From Oscillospiraceae bacterium (GTDB lineage Bacteria; Bacillota; Clostridia; Oscillospirales; Ruminococcaceae): DNA of 64,000 nucleotides. The stretch spans positions 1 through 64,000 of the forward strand of contig WRLG01000007.1 in assembly GCA_009777725.1 (NCBI GenBank), read 5' to 3'. Below the pieces are notes generated by a model that was not told where the DNA came from, did not search any database, and saw nothing but the letters and a program-made list of their open reading frames with translations. Positions 6,701 to 16,412 of this stretch are shown here, in pieces. Position 1 is the first letter of the stretch; every line of letters begins with the position of its first letter. The translations under genes and the position numbers were made by a program.

Positions 6701-6720
6701 AAAAAGCACAAGTGCCTTTT
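6701..6720 (-). terminator. hairpin between two pilin genes
   Basis: On the minus strand GCAC-TT-GTGC flanked by A and T runs forms a short stem with a T-rich 3' side. It lies between the pilin gene at 6742-7491 and the major pilin gene. It may be an attenuator or an RNA-stabilising hairpin that sets the ratio of the two pilins. Confidence 0.4.
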
Positions 6721-6741
6721 ACCAAAATGAAACGATGATTG

Positions 6742-7491
6742 CTATGCTATGTCGTCCGTGTAAGGGTAACTCCCGTATTTGTCTACATTCGCTCTGAAAT
6801 CAATCATATGACCGGGTTGATTTGCATAGAACGCCGTAGTGCCGCCGACCCGAAGCAGATTGCCTATATTGGCTTGACCGTTAATAACTGGACCGTTAGT
6901 GTCCGGCGAATATACCACTCTTTCAACGGTGAAGCTTCGGTCTCTGGTCACTCCGTTGATTGCATAAGCATCGCGCTGAAGATTAAAGTAAACATCAAAT
7001 CTCCCGTTAACGCCCGCGCCGATATTGTCTTGAATCTGCCGCGCAAGGCTTGCGTAACGCTCGGTTGTAACAACCAGAACTTCGGCACTTCCGCCGTTCA
7101 GCCGAACCGCGATACGATTAGTCAGCGGGCTAGCCGCAGAATTAATATGAATCATTCCATCGGTGACGATAAAGCTTAGTATTACCCTGTCAGCACTTGC
7201 TCCGCCGGTTACATCCGCTTCTAACGAAGGATTGATTTCCCAGTTAATCAAGCAGTTTTGGATTGCCGATAACCCCTGCTGTGCCGCGCCTTGAAAAGCT
7301 TGCCTTTGCGAAGTTCTCATAAACCCGGTTATAGCCCAAGAAGAAATCGACATCAGAACCCCCAGAATACCTATGACAATAATAAGCTCAAGAAGAGTAA
7401 AACCTTTTACCTTTGAACCCGCGAACCCCGCGCTATTGCCATTGCCTCTGTCGGAGACGGTATTCCTTTGAGCAGTTTGATTCAAAACCAT
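6742..7491 (-). CDS. type IV pilin-like protein with long leader
   Basis: The protein has 249 residues. An unusually long, polar leader (29 residues ending KVKG) precedes FTLLELIIVIGILGVLMSI, a canonical prepilin cleavage site and helix (F+1, E+5). The rest is beta-rich and lacks cysteines. Its ribosome binding site (GGAGAGGAGGGG) is strong, and a consensus promoter lies just upstream at 7523-7551. The pilin pair therefore has its own strong expression. It could be a second major pilin or an abundant minor pilin. Confidence 0.8.
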   Translation of the reverse strand: MVLNQTAQRNTVSDRGNGNSAGFAGSKVKGFTLLELIIVIGILGVLMSISSWAITGFMRTSQRQAFQGAAQQGLSAIQNCLINWEINPSLEADVTGGASADRVILSFIVTDGMIHINSAASPLTNRIAVRLNGGSAEVLVVTTERYASLARQIQDNIGAGVNGRFDVYFNLQRDAYAINGVTRDRSFTVERVVYSPDTNGPVINGQANIGNLLRVGGTTAFYANQPGHMIDFRANVDKYGSYPYTDDIA

Positions 7492-7522
7492 TGGAATCCC
7501 CTCCTCTCCTTATCTGTTTATT

Positions 7523-7551
7523 ATTATACACGAAACAAAACCTTTTGTCAA
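7523..7551 (-). promoter_or_regulatory. consensus promoter of the pilin pair
   Basis: On the minus strand TTGACA (7546-7551), 17 bases and TATAAT (7523-7528) form a perfect promoter. It lies 32 bases before the pilin start at 7491 and separates pilin output from pilB-pilT transcription. Confidence 0.9.
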
Positions 7552-7688
7552 TAGAAAAATGATATTTTTTCCGCTAAAAATGTGAATTTGTTGAAAGCTT
7601 CACTTTCCATTGCGATAATTATACTTTTATGGACATTTTAACCAAAAAACAGAAAGCCAATTTACAGTTAACCGTTAACAATGAACAA

Positions 7689-8807
7689 TCAAATGCCTCT
7701 GGTGCTCATGAAGCGTTCAAATTCCGCGATGTCCAGTGATTTTTCTCTCGCGTGGATTTCGGTGATTAAGCCTTCCTTAACAAAACGTGCCAGCTCTTGG
7801 TCGAGGCAAACCATTCCGTCCTTACGCCCTGTCTGAATCGCGGTTTGAATAAGGTGAACCTTATTATCCCTTATCATCGCTTTAACAGCATCGGTCGCGT
7901 TCAAAACCTCAACAGCGGCAATACGACCCGAGCCGTCCGCGCGGGGGATAAGGGTCTGCGCTATAATGCCGACCAGAACCGTAGCAAGCTGGGTGCGGAT
8001 TTGCGACTGCTGATGCGCGGGGAAAACGTCGATAATACGGTTAATGGTATCAGCGGCGCAGGTTGTGTGCAGGGTTGACATAACAAGGTGTCCTGTTTCC
8101 GCCGCGGTAATCGCCGCGTTGGTCGTCTCAAAGTCTCTCATCTCTCCGACGAGGACAACGTCCGGGTCCTCACGGAGCGCGGCGCGGAGCGACATGGCGA
8201 AGCTCTCAACATCGTCCCCGATTTCCCTCTGGTTAACCATACAGCGTTTATGCTCGTGAACATACTCAATCGGGTCTTCAACCGTAATAATATGAGCCGA
8301 CTTATTCAGGTTAACATGGTCAATCATAGCCGCCAAGGTGGTTGATTTACCCGAACCCGTAGGACCTGTAACAAGCACGAGCCCTCTGGGGCGCAAAGCA
8401 AATTCGCCTAAAATCGGGTGCAAATCCAAATCGGTCAAGGTCGGTATGTCGTTACGCAAAAGACGTATCGCGACAGCCGTATCTCCCCTTTGATGGTACA
8501 CGTTAACCCTGTGACGGTATCCGCGCCGCGTGACATAGGAAAAGTCCGTGTCAATCTTATTCTTGATGTTTTCCATATTACGCCCCGTGGTCATCTGCTC
8601 AACAATCTTCATAACGGCGGCTTCGTTCATCTCCGGGTAGGAGCTAAGCTTTCTCAAAGAGCCGTGCAGCCGCACAATGGGCGATATTTTCGTGGTAAAA
8701 TGCACGTCCGAGCAGCCTAATACTCTCGCCTCGTCAAGAATCTTGTCAATGCTGATGATAATCTTGTCAACGGTTACGCGTCTTTCTCCGGTGTTATCCA
8801 TGTTCAT
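7689..8807 (-). CDS. pilT: type IV pilus retraction ATPase PilT
   Basis: PilT is the hexameric cytoplasmic ATPase that pulls pilins out of the fibre, giving twitching movement. Of 372 residues, the N-terminal 100 form the PAS-like domain. The motor domain has the Walker A motif GPTGSGKST, the Asp box near EDPIEY, the Walker B region DPDVVLVGEMRD and the His box GHLVMSTLHT. The absence of the tetracysteine zinc motif distinguishes it from PilB. ATG 8807 follows AAAGGA; a TTG one codon earlier is less likely. It lies 52 bases after pilB. Its presence implies retractable pili. Confidence 0.92.
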   Translation of the reverse strand: MNMDNTGERRVTVDKIIISIDKILDEARVLGCSDVHFTTKISPIVRLHGSLRKLSSYPEMNEAAVMKIVEQMTTGRNMENIKNKIDTDFSYVTRRGYRHRVNVYHQRGDTAVAIRLLRNDIPTLTDLDLHPILGEFALRPRGLVLVTGPTGSGKSTTLAAMIDHVNLNKSAHIITVEDPIEYVHEHKRCMVNQREIGDDVESFAMSLRAALREDPDVVLVGEMRDFETTNAAITAAETGHLVMSTLHTTCAADTINRIIDVFPAHQQSQIRTQLATVLVGIIAQTLIPRADGSGRIAAVEVLNATDAVKAMIRDNKVHLIQTAIQTGRKDGMVCLDQELARFVKEGLITEIHAREKSLDIAEFERFMSTRGI

Positions 8808-8859
8808 CAAATTCCTTTCATATATAAATTATACCAGTATCCTCAAACCTAACTCCTCG

Positions 8860-10545
8860 TTACACAGCATAGGTAACTCTTACCAGCTCATCCATGGTAC
8901 TTTTCCCCTCAATGCAAAGGTCGGTTACATTATCGCGCAGGAGCTTTGTTCCCTGCTGTCTGGCAAGTGCCGAAAGCTGGTCGATTGTCCCCTCGTTTGC
9001 GATGAGCGCACTCATTTCGGGGGTGCAAATCAAAATCTCATGTATAGCCGTCCGCCCGGTGTAGCCCGTATTGTTGCATTTCGGACAGCCCGCAGGGTCG
9101 TAAATCGTGCAGGGCTCGGTGATATTCATAAGCTCCATATCTTCCTCGTCCGTGGTTCTGGGCACTTTGCAGGCATCGCAAACCTTTTTAACAAGTCTCT
9201 GCGCCACAATCCCAATCAGCGAGGTCGCAACCATATAGGAAGCAACGCCCATGTCAATCAAACGGGTAATGGTGGAGGGCGCGTCATTGGTATGCAGGGT
9301 CGAGAGCACCATATGCCCCGTAATCGCGGCTCTTATAGCAATCTCGGCTGTCTCTTGGTCGCGCATCTCTCCTATCATAACAATGTCGGGGTCTTGACGG
9401 AGGATTGAGCGGAGCGCGGCTGAGAAGGTCATACCCGCCTTAGCGTTAATATGGCACTGGTTAACGCCGTCAATATTCTTCTCCACCGGGTCCTCTACGG
9501 TGACTACGTTTACATTCGGCTTTGCCATCTCGCCCAGAGCGGCGTAAAGGGTGGTGGTTTTACCCGAACCGGTCGGACCGCAAACCAGCATAACCCCCTG
9601 CGGAACTTTAATCATAGCCGCGAATTTTCTGTAGTTGTAAGCCGACATGCCAAGGTCGGTGATTTTTCTGACGGCGACATCGCCCGTGGAAAGTATACGG
9701 ATAACGATTTTCTCACCGCAGACAACAGGCAAGCTCGAAACACGGACGTCCAAGGTTGAGCCGTCAACGATTTGGGTGAAACGTCCGTCCTGCGGAATTC
9801 TCTTTTCGGCAATGTTCATGCCGCTGATAATCTTAATACGGGTAGCAAGCGAGTTTTGGACAACGGGCGTAACCGACATAAGCTCCATAAGGTCGCCGTT
9901 TACGCGGATGCGGATTCTTGTAAAAGTCTTAAAGGGCTCAATATGTATATCCGTTGCATCGGCGCGGAATGAGTTTTCAACGATGGTTGTGGCAAGCTTA
10001 ACAATCGGCGCGTTGTCAACTCTGTCCGCCGACTCTTGGTCTAAGCCGTCGTCGTAATCAATAAATTGATTCTCAATCTCTCCCAAAAGCCCCGACGTTG
10101 CACTGCTTGAATAAAATTTGCCTACCATCTTGGTAATCGCCGCTTTGGTCGAAAGCACGGGGACAACGTCCATCCCCGTCATAACCTTGATTTCCTCAAA
10201 GATATAGAAGTTTACGGGGTCATTGGTCGCTACGTGCAGCCGCTTACCCGTCACCTTGATGGCAATAATAGTATGCTTCTTGGCAAGCTGTTCGGGGATT
10301 CTCTTAACCGCATCGGCATTAATCTCAATGTCGGGGTCTTCAAGATTAACAAAAGGAACGCTCAGCCGTCTGGCAAGAATCTGACCGAACTCAATATCCG
10401 TAACATATTTAAGCTCAATGACATAGTCGCCGAAATATTTACCCGGCGCGTTCTCCTTCTTTTTTGTCTCTAAAACATGGTCAAGCTGTTCTCTGGTTAT
10501 AATCCCCTCGTTGACCATGTGTTCGCCTATGGGAATGTTTTTCAT
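8860..10545 (-). CDS. pilB: type IV pilus extension ATPase PilB
   Basis: PilB powers pilus assembly from the cytoplasm. The protein has 561 residues. An MshE-type N-terminal domain (about residues 1-150) comes first; in other bacteria this domain can bind c-di-GMP. The motor domain follows, with Walker A GPTGSGKTTT, Walker B DPDIVMIGEMRD, the His box GHMVLSTLHTND, and the tetracysteine zinc motif CDAC...CPKC. Length and motifs match the family. It is the first gene of the pilB-pilT unit and is divergent from the prepilin peptidase gene, sharing a 113-base intergenic region. Confidence 0.93.
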   Translation of the reverse strand: MKNIPIGEHMVNEGIITREQLDHVLETKKKENAPGKYFGDYVIELKYVTDIEFGQILARRLSVPFVNLEDPDIEINADAVKRIPEQLAKKHTIIAIKVTGKRLHVATNDPVNFYIFEEIKVMTGMDVVPVLSTKAAITKMVGKFYSSSATSGLLGEIENQFIDYDDGLDQESADRVDNAPIVKLATTIVENSFRADATDIHIEPFKTFTRIRIRVNGDLMELMSVTPVVQNSLATRIKIISGMNIAEKRIPQDGRFTQIVDGSTLDVRVSSLPVVCGEKIVIRILSTGDVAVRKITDLGMSAYNYRKFAAMIKVPQGVMLVCGPTGSGKTTTLYAALGEMAKPNVNVVTVEDPVEKNIDGVNQCHINAKAGMTFSAALRSILRQDPDIVMIGEMRDQETAEIAIRAAITGHMVLSTLHTNDAPSTITRLIDMGVASYMVATSLIGIVAQRLVKKVCDACKVPRTTDEEDMELMNITEPCTIYDPAGCPKCNNTGYTGRTAIHEILICTPEMSALIANEGTIDQLSALARQQGTKLLRDNVTDLCIEGKSTMDELVRVTYAV

Positions 10546-10658
10546 CGTAACCCTTCCTTTTCTTTAGTATAAGCTAAAAAAGCTTGTAATTTGTATCAAT
10601 ATATGTTAAGATATAAGTATCATTATATTCAAAATATTCAAATGGAGTTGATATTGTT

Positions 10659-11660
10659 ATGATGGAACCAACCTTATTGGAAACCGTGCTTTCGGCAGGC
10701 ATCTGCTTCATGGCGTTTTGCTTCGGCATAACGGTGGGGAGCTTTTTGAATGTCTGCATCTACCGCCTTCCCAAGGGGGAATCTATTATCAAGAGCAATT
10801 CGCACTGTATGCGCTGTCGGGCACCGATTCTCAAACGCGACCTTATCCCGCTGGCAAGCTGGCTTATCCTCAAAGGCAAATGCCGCAGTTGCGGGCTGAA
10901 AATCTCGCCGCGTTACATGCTGGTTGAGGGGCTTACGGGGTTGCTTTTTGCTCTGGTATTCGCAAGCCACAACTTTTTTATTGATGGGCTTACCTACCCT
11001 GCTCTCCTGTGCATATTCATCGCCTTTATGGTGGAAATCGGCTTTGAGGATTTTGATACCAAGGAGATGAGCGTGAGCGTACTGCTCCTTTTGGGGATTT
11101 TCGCCGCCGTTGTCCGCGTACTATGCCTTTTATTCCCTGCCGTCCTGCGAAGCCGCGATATACCGAGCTTGGAGGACAGCCTGCTGGGGGTAACCGCAGT
11201 TAGCGTCCCGTTGCTGTTATTCGGATTTGTAATAACGCCTTGGTTTTACGCCGCGTTCATCTGCCAAGACCGCAAGCGGCTGTACAAAATCAAGAAAAAT
11301 CTCAAAAAAGCCGAGCCCGGCAAAACAAAGGCTCTGGAAAAAGAAATAACCCTCTTAACCGAAAAAATAAACAATAGCGAGCCCGTATACGGCTTCGGCA
11401 TGGGCGATATACTGCTGATGGCTGCCGGGGGGTTGATGCTGGGCGCGAAAGCGGCAATCACGGCGGCTTTCGCCGCAATGCTGTTGGGTGCTTTGTATGC
11501 CGTCATAATTATAATCAAACGCCGCTATTCCACCGAAGAAATCAGTTCCGATTTCGCATTCGGACCATTCCTTGCCGCAGGCTTAATTTTCGCCGTATTC
11601 TACGGCACGGAAATCTTTGAGCTTTATGCTTCCTCCCTGGTCTTGGAAGCTCCCTTTTAG
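10659..11660 (+). CDS. pilD: prepilin peptidase (PilD/ComC family)
   Basis: This inner-membrane aspartic protease cleaves prepilin leaders and methylates the new N-terminus. The protein has 333 residues and about seven membrane spans. The N-terminal cytoplasmic loop carries the zinc motif CMRC...CRSC. The second catalytic motif GMGD is intact. The first is EDFDTKEM, in place of the usual D-x-D...I-P-D. It keeps both Asp residues but lacks the IPD. A charged insert near residues 205-235 (KIKKNLKKAEPGKTKALEK) is longer than usual. The gene stands on the opposite strand in the middle of the pilus cluster. Confidence 0.9.
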   Translation: MMEPTLLETVLSAGICFMAFCFGITVGSFLNVCIYRLPKGESIIKSNSHCMRCRAPILKRDLIPLASWLILKGKCRSCGLKISPRYMLVEGLTGLLFALVFASHNFFIDGLTYPALLCIFIAFMVEIGFEDFDTKEMSVSVLLLLGIFAAVVRVLCLLFPAVLRSRDIPSLEDSLLGVTAVSVPLLLFGFVITPWFYAAFICQDRKRLYKIKKNLKKAEPGKTKALEKEITLLTEKINNSEPVYGFGMGDILLMAAGGLMLGAKAAITAAFAAMLLGALYAVIIIIKRRYSTEEISSDFAFGPFLAAGLIFAVFYGTEIFELYASSLVLEAPF

Positions 11661-11730
11661 AATCAACGCAGGGGCGGCAACCAGCCGCCCGTTGCATTGA
11701 TTTCATGGTTTACTAAAGGGGCATGGTCCT

Positions 11731-11763
11731 AATTGTCAATTCTCAATTGTCAATTGTCAATTG
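11731..11763. repeat. AATTGTCA octamer repeat after the pilW-like gene
   Basis: Overlapping units of AATTGTCA/CAATTGTC directly beyond the stop of the pilW-like gene. A related array lies at 45409-45440 across the stop of the anti-sigma gene. Confidence 0.7.
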
Positions 11764-11765
11764 AT

Positions 11766-12548
11766 TTACAGACCTGTATACCACTTGTTAACATAAACAA
11801 TGTACGTTACGCCGCCGGGCGTGTTTGAAGAGCCGTTGAATCTTGATACATCATACATACCGGGCTCGCCTACTCTGTTGCTCATATTCAAGAGCTTAGC
11901 CTCGCCTTTCGTACTGATAACGCCTTGGGCGTGACTGTTGAGGTTGTTTGTCTGAGAATTCGAACGCCTGTTAAGATTGCTTGTATTCAAGCTGGAAACC
12001 GTAATATCTAAGCTACGCAGTTCATCATCGGTATGCGGCAGCAGTGCTATGGAAAATGTGGCAGGTCCGTAAAAGGCAGGACCTAAGGCAATCCGCATAT
12101 CGTCAACGCTTGACGGTCCGCCGCCCGAAACGGGGGTTAGGGTTGTACTGCTGTACCGATAAATGCCCTTTCTCACTCTGCCCGTGTAAGGGACGCCGTT
12201 GATTGCAAATTCGGGTCTGGTTCTGTTGTCTATGGCGATAAGGTGAACCTCCATCGTCCGACCCTCTTCGAATTCCATATGGTCGTCGGCATCGTTTAAG
12301 AATTGCGTGATGGCAACCGCCGGAGAGGTGCTGTTATTGTCAACGGCGAGATGCGTAGCGAAGCGGATATTCTCCGCGATATACCGCATAATGCCGTTTT
12401 GGGCTGTGCGCTGGGTTTCCATTGTGGTCGCTTGGGAATAGACATCCCCAAGCGGTTTGAAGAGCTGCATAATGCCGAGCATCAGTATGCTCATAATTAC
12501 CATTACGATAACCAGCTCAACCAAGGTAAAAGCCTTAAACCTTTTCAT
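11766..12548 (-). CDS. minor pilin, PilW/GspJ-like
   Basis: The protein has 260 residues; ATG 12548 is preferred over a GTG two codons earlier, which overlaps the binding site. The leader MKRFKA is followed by FTLVELVIVMVIMSILMLG. The residue before the cleavage site is Ala instead of the usual Gly, which some prepilin peptidases accept. The C-terminal domain is large and beta-rich, as in PilW/GspJ-type minor pilins that prime assembly at the tip. It is the last gene of the pilC-to-pilW transcription unit. Confidence 0.8.
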   Translation of the reverse strand: MKRFKAFTLVELVIVMVIMSILMLGIMQLFKPLGDVYSQATTMETQRTAQNGIMRYIAENIRFATHLAVDNNSTSPAVAITQFLNDADDHMEFEEGRTMEVHLIAIDNRTRPEFAINGVPYTGRVRKGIYRYSSTTLTPVSGGGPSSVDDMRIALGPAFYGPATFSIALLPHTDDELRSLDITVSSLNTSNLNRRSNSQTNNLNSHAQGVISTKGEAKLLNMSNRVGEPGMYDVSRFNGSSNTPGGVTYIVYVNKWYTGL

Positions 12549-12562
12549 CGTCACCGCCCCCT

Positions 12563-13051
12563 TTATTCATCAAAAATCACCGCTTCCATGTACTTAAAAC
12601 GAAGCCTTTGCGTATCTCCGTCATCGTCAACGGTATCATCGGCGTTGCGCGAGAAGAGTATGTGCGTATTCACCCCAATGGTGTAAACGGCAGGGGGGTA
12701 ATTACTCGTAACTCCGTTCGGGCGAGGCAGACCGACAGGTGCCACACCGTCATCGTTGGTCACGGGTTCAAGAACAAGTGCCTGCGGAGCATTCGTTGCT
12801 ATCGGCTGTCTTACAGCACCCGCCGGAGGTGAATGAGGAGAGGGTAGCGTAGTCCTAACCGTATCTCCCTCCGCGTACCTTTCAACATACTTCATCTGCT
12901 CTGCAAGGCTGGCACTGTTGAATTGATGATTTACATTCATCCGCGCAACCGCGCCGTAAACCTGCGCTATCGTGAGCGAAGCGATACCGAGAATTGCCAT
13001 AGCCACAATACATTCAACAAGGGTAAAACCCTTACATTTATTTTTAGTCAT
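12563..13051 (-). CDS. minor pilin, PilV/GspI-like
   Basis: The protein has 162 residues. ATG 13051 follows AAAGGAGG; an earlier GTG would overlap the binding site. The short basic leader ends in KCKG and is followed by FTLVECIVAMAILGIASLTI, a standard class III signal with E+5. Position between the PilX-like and PilW-like genes, 15 bases from each neighbour, is that of PilV/GspI in other pilus clusters. It is probably part of the minor pilin complex at the tip. Confidence 0.8.
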   Translation of the reverse strand: MTKNKCKGFTLVECIVAMAILGIASLTIAQVYGAVARMNVNHQFNSASLAEQMKYVERYAEGDTVRTTLPSPHSPPAGAVRQPIATNAPQALVLEPVTNDDGVAPVGLPRPNGVTSNYPPAVYTIGVNTHILFSRNADDTVDDDGDTQRLRFKYMEAVIFDE

Positions 13052-13068
13052 AGCCTTTCCTCCTTTCA

Positions 13069-15552
13069 CTACCTCCGCGCAAAGCTGCTTGCCTTAGCTT
13101 CTCCGCCATCTTCCGGTATCACAGGGCTGCCGGGATTGCTCGGAAGCTTTTCCTTGCTGATATAAACAATACCGGGTGCGTTATAAGAATCCATTTCTCT
13201 GCATATAACCGCGCCCATAATGGCGGTGTTGGGTACAGGTGTCAAAAAACCGCCCTCCGCCTCGGGTTTATTCCAATACTGAACATCTCCGCCGACACTG
13301 CCGCGGTTCAGTGTCATTTTACCGGAAGGCATGATAAAGTATGCCGTAAACCAAGCCGCCGGCTCTCTGAAGTAAAAATGCGAATTCGTCCCGCCGTATA
13401 TGTCAATCGCCGGAGGGGTTGTTTCATAGTTTACTACAGTCTGGGAATTTAGCGCGATAATAGGATTCGGGAAATCCCCACTGCCTTCGCCGGGGTTCGC
13501 TATCTGAAACCACTCGGGGTCATTATAGCGAATCGCCGCGTTCTGGAAGTTACCAACGGTCTCGTCCTCTTCAATCATCAGAATTAAGCGACCGCCCGAG
13601 CCTGTTACCGTAAGCTGTAGGTTATTGTTATAATTGCCTCTCAGCACAAATAGCTGGTCTCCGCTCGAAACACTAATTGTCTGCCTCGTGTTCGGCAAAA
13701 CAGGGACGCTTAATTCGCTGACAATACCCGCAATCGTATCCGCCGTAGTTCCGAGATAGCTTTGGAGAAGCTTCCCTGCGGTTAACATCAGAGCTTCTAC
13801 GTTAGCCTCGCTGTAAATACCCGTATTCGCTGCCGCATCCCAGTAAAGGTTAGTGCCGAAGCGCGGCACGTAGCCGGGGGCGTTAATCATATCGTTAATC
13901 GTAGCGGAGTGAATAACGCTTATTAAATCGCCGTTTGCTTTAAATGATGGGGGGGTTTCCACGAAATACGATGCGTAGAAAAATTGCGCCGTAGGGACTA
14001 TAATGGTGCTTTCAGTCGTATTGTGCAGGGGAGCAGGTAAGGTATATCTTCTTTCAATCCTGCCGTCAGCATTATAGTCATACGTAAAGATTTCATAATG
14101 AAACGCGTTAGCGTTTATAACGCCGACACCTGCAGCCATTCCGCTCGCTACCTCTGCATAGGTATATATCCCGTTGCCATCTTCGTCAAAGACTACATAC
14201 TCGCCCGTTGTTCTTCCGTCCAAGCAGATTAAAATATTCGCGCCTTCTATAAAGCCTAAGCGAGAATTGGGTGCGCCTCCGCTGAGGACAAGGTCTCTGA
14301 CATAAGTCGTTCCGCTTACGTTAAAGTCTGTATCCTCTGTTCCCGTTACAAAGGTCGTAGCGTAGACGTTGCCGTGTACGTTAGGGGCTGAGCTGTTAGC
14401 GGGCTTAACAAATGTGCTCGCAATTACGCTGACCGAATTTGTCGCGTCTCCGAATACAGCACCACCGCCGGGGAAACTTAATTCATTTCCGACAAAGAGA
14501 TATGTCCCTTGTGCGTGTGCTCTGAATGTGGTGGAGTTTTGAACGACAAAGTCGCCCTGTGCCACAATCCTGTCACCTTGGTTAAGCCAGCCTGTACCTG
14601 TAGCACTCCAGTAGAAGCTTCCGACCGTAAACAACGTGCCGGAGATATTACCGGCGTCACTCATAGTGGTAACGCCCGGGTTAAGCGAAGAAAAGCCCCC
14701 GTTAAAGCCCGTTGCCGCACCGCTTCCGGCAGCTGACGTTCCCGTTACTTGAAGCCCCGCGCCCCCGCTGTCACCCGGAGGAGAAGTAAAGCCGCCGCCC
14801 AAGTTAACATAAGCAACCGCTACACCCGGTACTCCGTTTACCCATGTCGTAACGGTTATTTTTGCATAAAACCTATCCTTGGAGCGGTCACCTGCGCGAA
14901 TCGCAGCTTTAAGAGCCTCATCGTCTGCGATTATGCTTGTGTTTCCGTTGACATATTCATGTATTTCTTCCTCGGTGAATTGGCTGGCATACAACCTATC
15001 AACAAGCTCGACCTTAACCTCGGCTCTGTCGCCATCGGCAAACCGACTATGCCCATCGCCTGTTGGCGGAAAAGTAATCTCGTATTTAAGGTGAGTGCGA
15101 TTGGTTTCAGCTGTGAAATACCTGTCGCCGTAAGAACCCGTGGGGTAAACACTATCCGATGATGTGATATTAGAGGCGAGTCCCAGTGTGTTATCAATAA
15201 TTCCCGTGCCATCATCCCTAACCACCATCAGCTTGTAAAATTCAAGCTGCAAAGCCCTGCTTTGTTTGATGTTATTCGAGTTGTCGTCAGAAACGCTGTA
15301 TTTCATAGGCGTTCCTGCTGAGGAATCCCAAGCGTGGTAATCATTGCTGTTAAGCACAGCCAGAAAAGAGTCAAGCCCCGACCTGGCAGCGTAATAAGCT
15401 TGGTTTTCTTCATACTTCAAAACCGAGCGCCTGTTTGACGTTGAGACAGCCGATAGAGTTGCCATAAGCATAACCATAAGCACAAACATTACGGTAATAA
15501 CCATAATTAAAACTGCGCCCTTAAATGGTTTGCATCTTCTTTTTTCAGTCAT
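13069..15552 (-). CDS. PilX-like large pilus assembly protein
   Basis: The protein has 827 residues; ATG 15552 is taken as start. It opens with a basic stretch and one hydrophobic helix (GAVLIMVITVMFVLMVMLMA) without a prepilin cleavage motif. This is followed by AYYAARSGLDSFL, typical of the PilX N-terminal domain. The rest is very long compared with PilX of Gram-negatives (about 200 residues). It is beta-rich and Gly/Asn/Thr-rich, with an adhesin-like composition. It may form a large tip subunit of the pilus. Neighbours are minor pilins on one side and PilO on the other. Confidence 0.8.
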   Translation of the reverse strand: MTEKRRCKPFKGAVLIMVITVMFVLMVMLMATLSAVSTSNRRSVLKYEENQAYYAARSGLDSFLAVLNSNDYHAWDSSAGTPMKYSVSDDNSNNIKQSRALQLEFYKLMVVRDDGTGIIDNTLGLASNITSSDSVYPTGSYGDRYFTAETNRTHLKYEITFPPTGDGHSRFADGDRAEVKVELVDRLYASQFTEEEIHEYVNGNTSIIADDEALKAAIRAGDRSKDRFYAKITVTTWVNGVPGVAVAYVNLGGGFTSPPGDSGGAGLQVTGTSAAGSGAATGFNGGFSSLNPGVTTMSDAGNISGTLFTVGSFYWSATGTGWLNQGDRIVAQGDFVVQNSTTFRAHAQGTYLFVGNELSFPGGGAVFGDATNSVSVIASTFVKPANSSAPNVHGNVYATTFVTGTEDTDFNVSGTTYVRDLVLSGGAPNSRLGFIEGANILICLDGRTTGEYVVFDEDGNGIYTYAEVASGMAAGVGVINANAFHYEIFTYDYNADGRIERRYTLPAPLHNTTESTIIVPTAQFFYASYFVETPPSFKANGDLISVIHSATINDMINAPGYVPRFGTNLYWDAAANTGIYSEANVEALMLTAGKLLQSYLGTTADTIAGIVSELSVPVLPNTRQTISVSSGDQLFVLRGNYNNNLQLTVTGSGGRLILMIEEDETVGNFQNAAIRYNDPEWFQIANPGEGSGDFPNPIIALNSQTVVNYETTPPAIDIYGGTNSHFYFREPAAWFTAYFIMPSGKMTLNRGSVGGDVQYWNKPEAEGGFLTPVPNTAIMGAVICREMDSYNAPGIVYISKEKLPSNPGSPVIPEDGGEAKASSFARR

Positions 15553-15677
15553 AACCAATCCCCGCCCTTTCTTTAATTAATAACCCTCTCTTCTATTTTA
15601 TGCCGTTCGGGATAAACCTGCTTACCCCGAACGGACAAAAAACCGCGGAAATTTGCCGGATAGTGCCCAAGCGCGCC

Positions 15678-16412
15678 TTATTGCTGAACAGCCCTCAACA
15701 GCTCATCCGCATCCTCAATCACCCTGTCAACATCAAGGGGAACAATGGAGAACATGGATATGTTCATCGTATCCTTGTCTTCCTCTTTAGCAAGCCTTTC
15801 GCACCTAGTGCTTGTGACAAGAATGGTTTTGTCATCTGATGCTATGTCGGTTAAGCAGTTTAATAGCTCTTCAATACCGCTTGCAGCGTCAATTGAAAAT
15901 TCCATCTGTGTAACGCCGAGGAAAACCGAGGGTGGTTCTCCGATTCTTTCGCCGTTGTACTCTCGGTAAACCTCTTCGGGAAGCTCGTTAAACAAGTCAG
16001 CACTCATTTTCATGCCGTAAGCAATCGCATGATGGGGCAGAACCCTGTACTTAAAGAGCAAATCCGCCATTGCGTAGTTTGTCTTTACCTCCATTACGGT
16101 AATATTTCTGCCGCTGAGTATATCGGTAACAGCCTGCTCCATAATATATGGGTCTGCCTCTTCATAGAAAGGAACCTGCAAATCCCTTATGCCTTCCGCA
16201 GAAGCTTTAATGGTGTCAACCAAATCCGGCATAGTGGCGATTTTCCTGTTTACCTCATCAAGCTCCGCTTGCTTAACGTCAAGCTGCTGCCGTACTAAGG
16301 TCATATCGTCAACCTTAGGGCGGACAATGACCAGCGTGCCCACAACTAAAACGATAAGACATATAATAACGATGAAAATAACCTTATCCCTGTAGGATAG
16401 CTTCGTATTCAT
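15678..16412 (-). CDS. pilO: PilO-like pilus alignment protein
   Basis: The protein has 244 residues. It has a short cytoplasmic N-terminus, one membrane span (VIFIVIICLIVLVVGTLVIV), a coiled coil (residues 35-70) and an external ferredoxin-like domain. This is the classical PilO architecture. Its ATG overlaps the end of the preceding pilMN gene by 4 bases. PilO dimerises with PilN and links the cytoplasmic PilM ring to the rest of the machine. Sequence similarity to Gram-negative PilO is weak, so the call rests on architecture and gene order. Confidence 0.8.
   Translation of the reverse strand: MNTKLSYRDKVIFIVIICLIVLVVGTLVIVRPKVDDMTLVRQQLDVKQAELDEVNRKIATMPDLVDTIKASAEGIRDLQVPFYEEADPYIMEQAVTDILSGRNITVMEVKTNYAMADLLFKYRVLPHHAIAYGMKMSADLFNELPEEVYREYNGERIGEPPSVFLGVTQMEFSIDAASGIEELLNCLTDIASDDKTILVTSTRCERLAKEEDKDTMNISMFSIVPLDVDRVIEDADELLRAVQQ

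Noticed and set aside
14749..15162. Plus-strand frame inside the PilX-like gene
   Set aside because: It is a shadow of the minus-strand gene, with no start signals.
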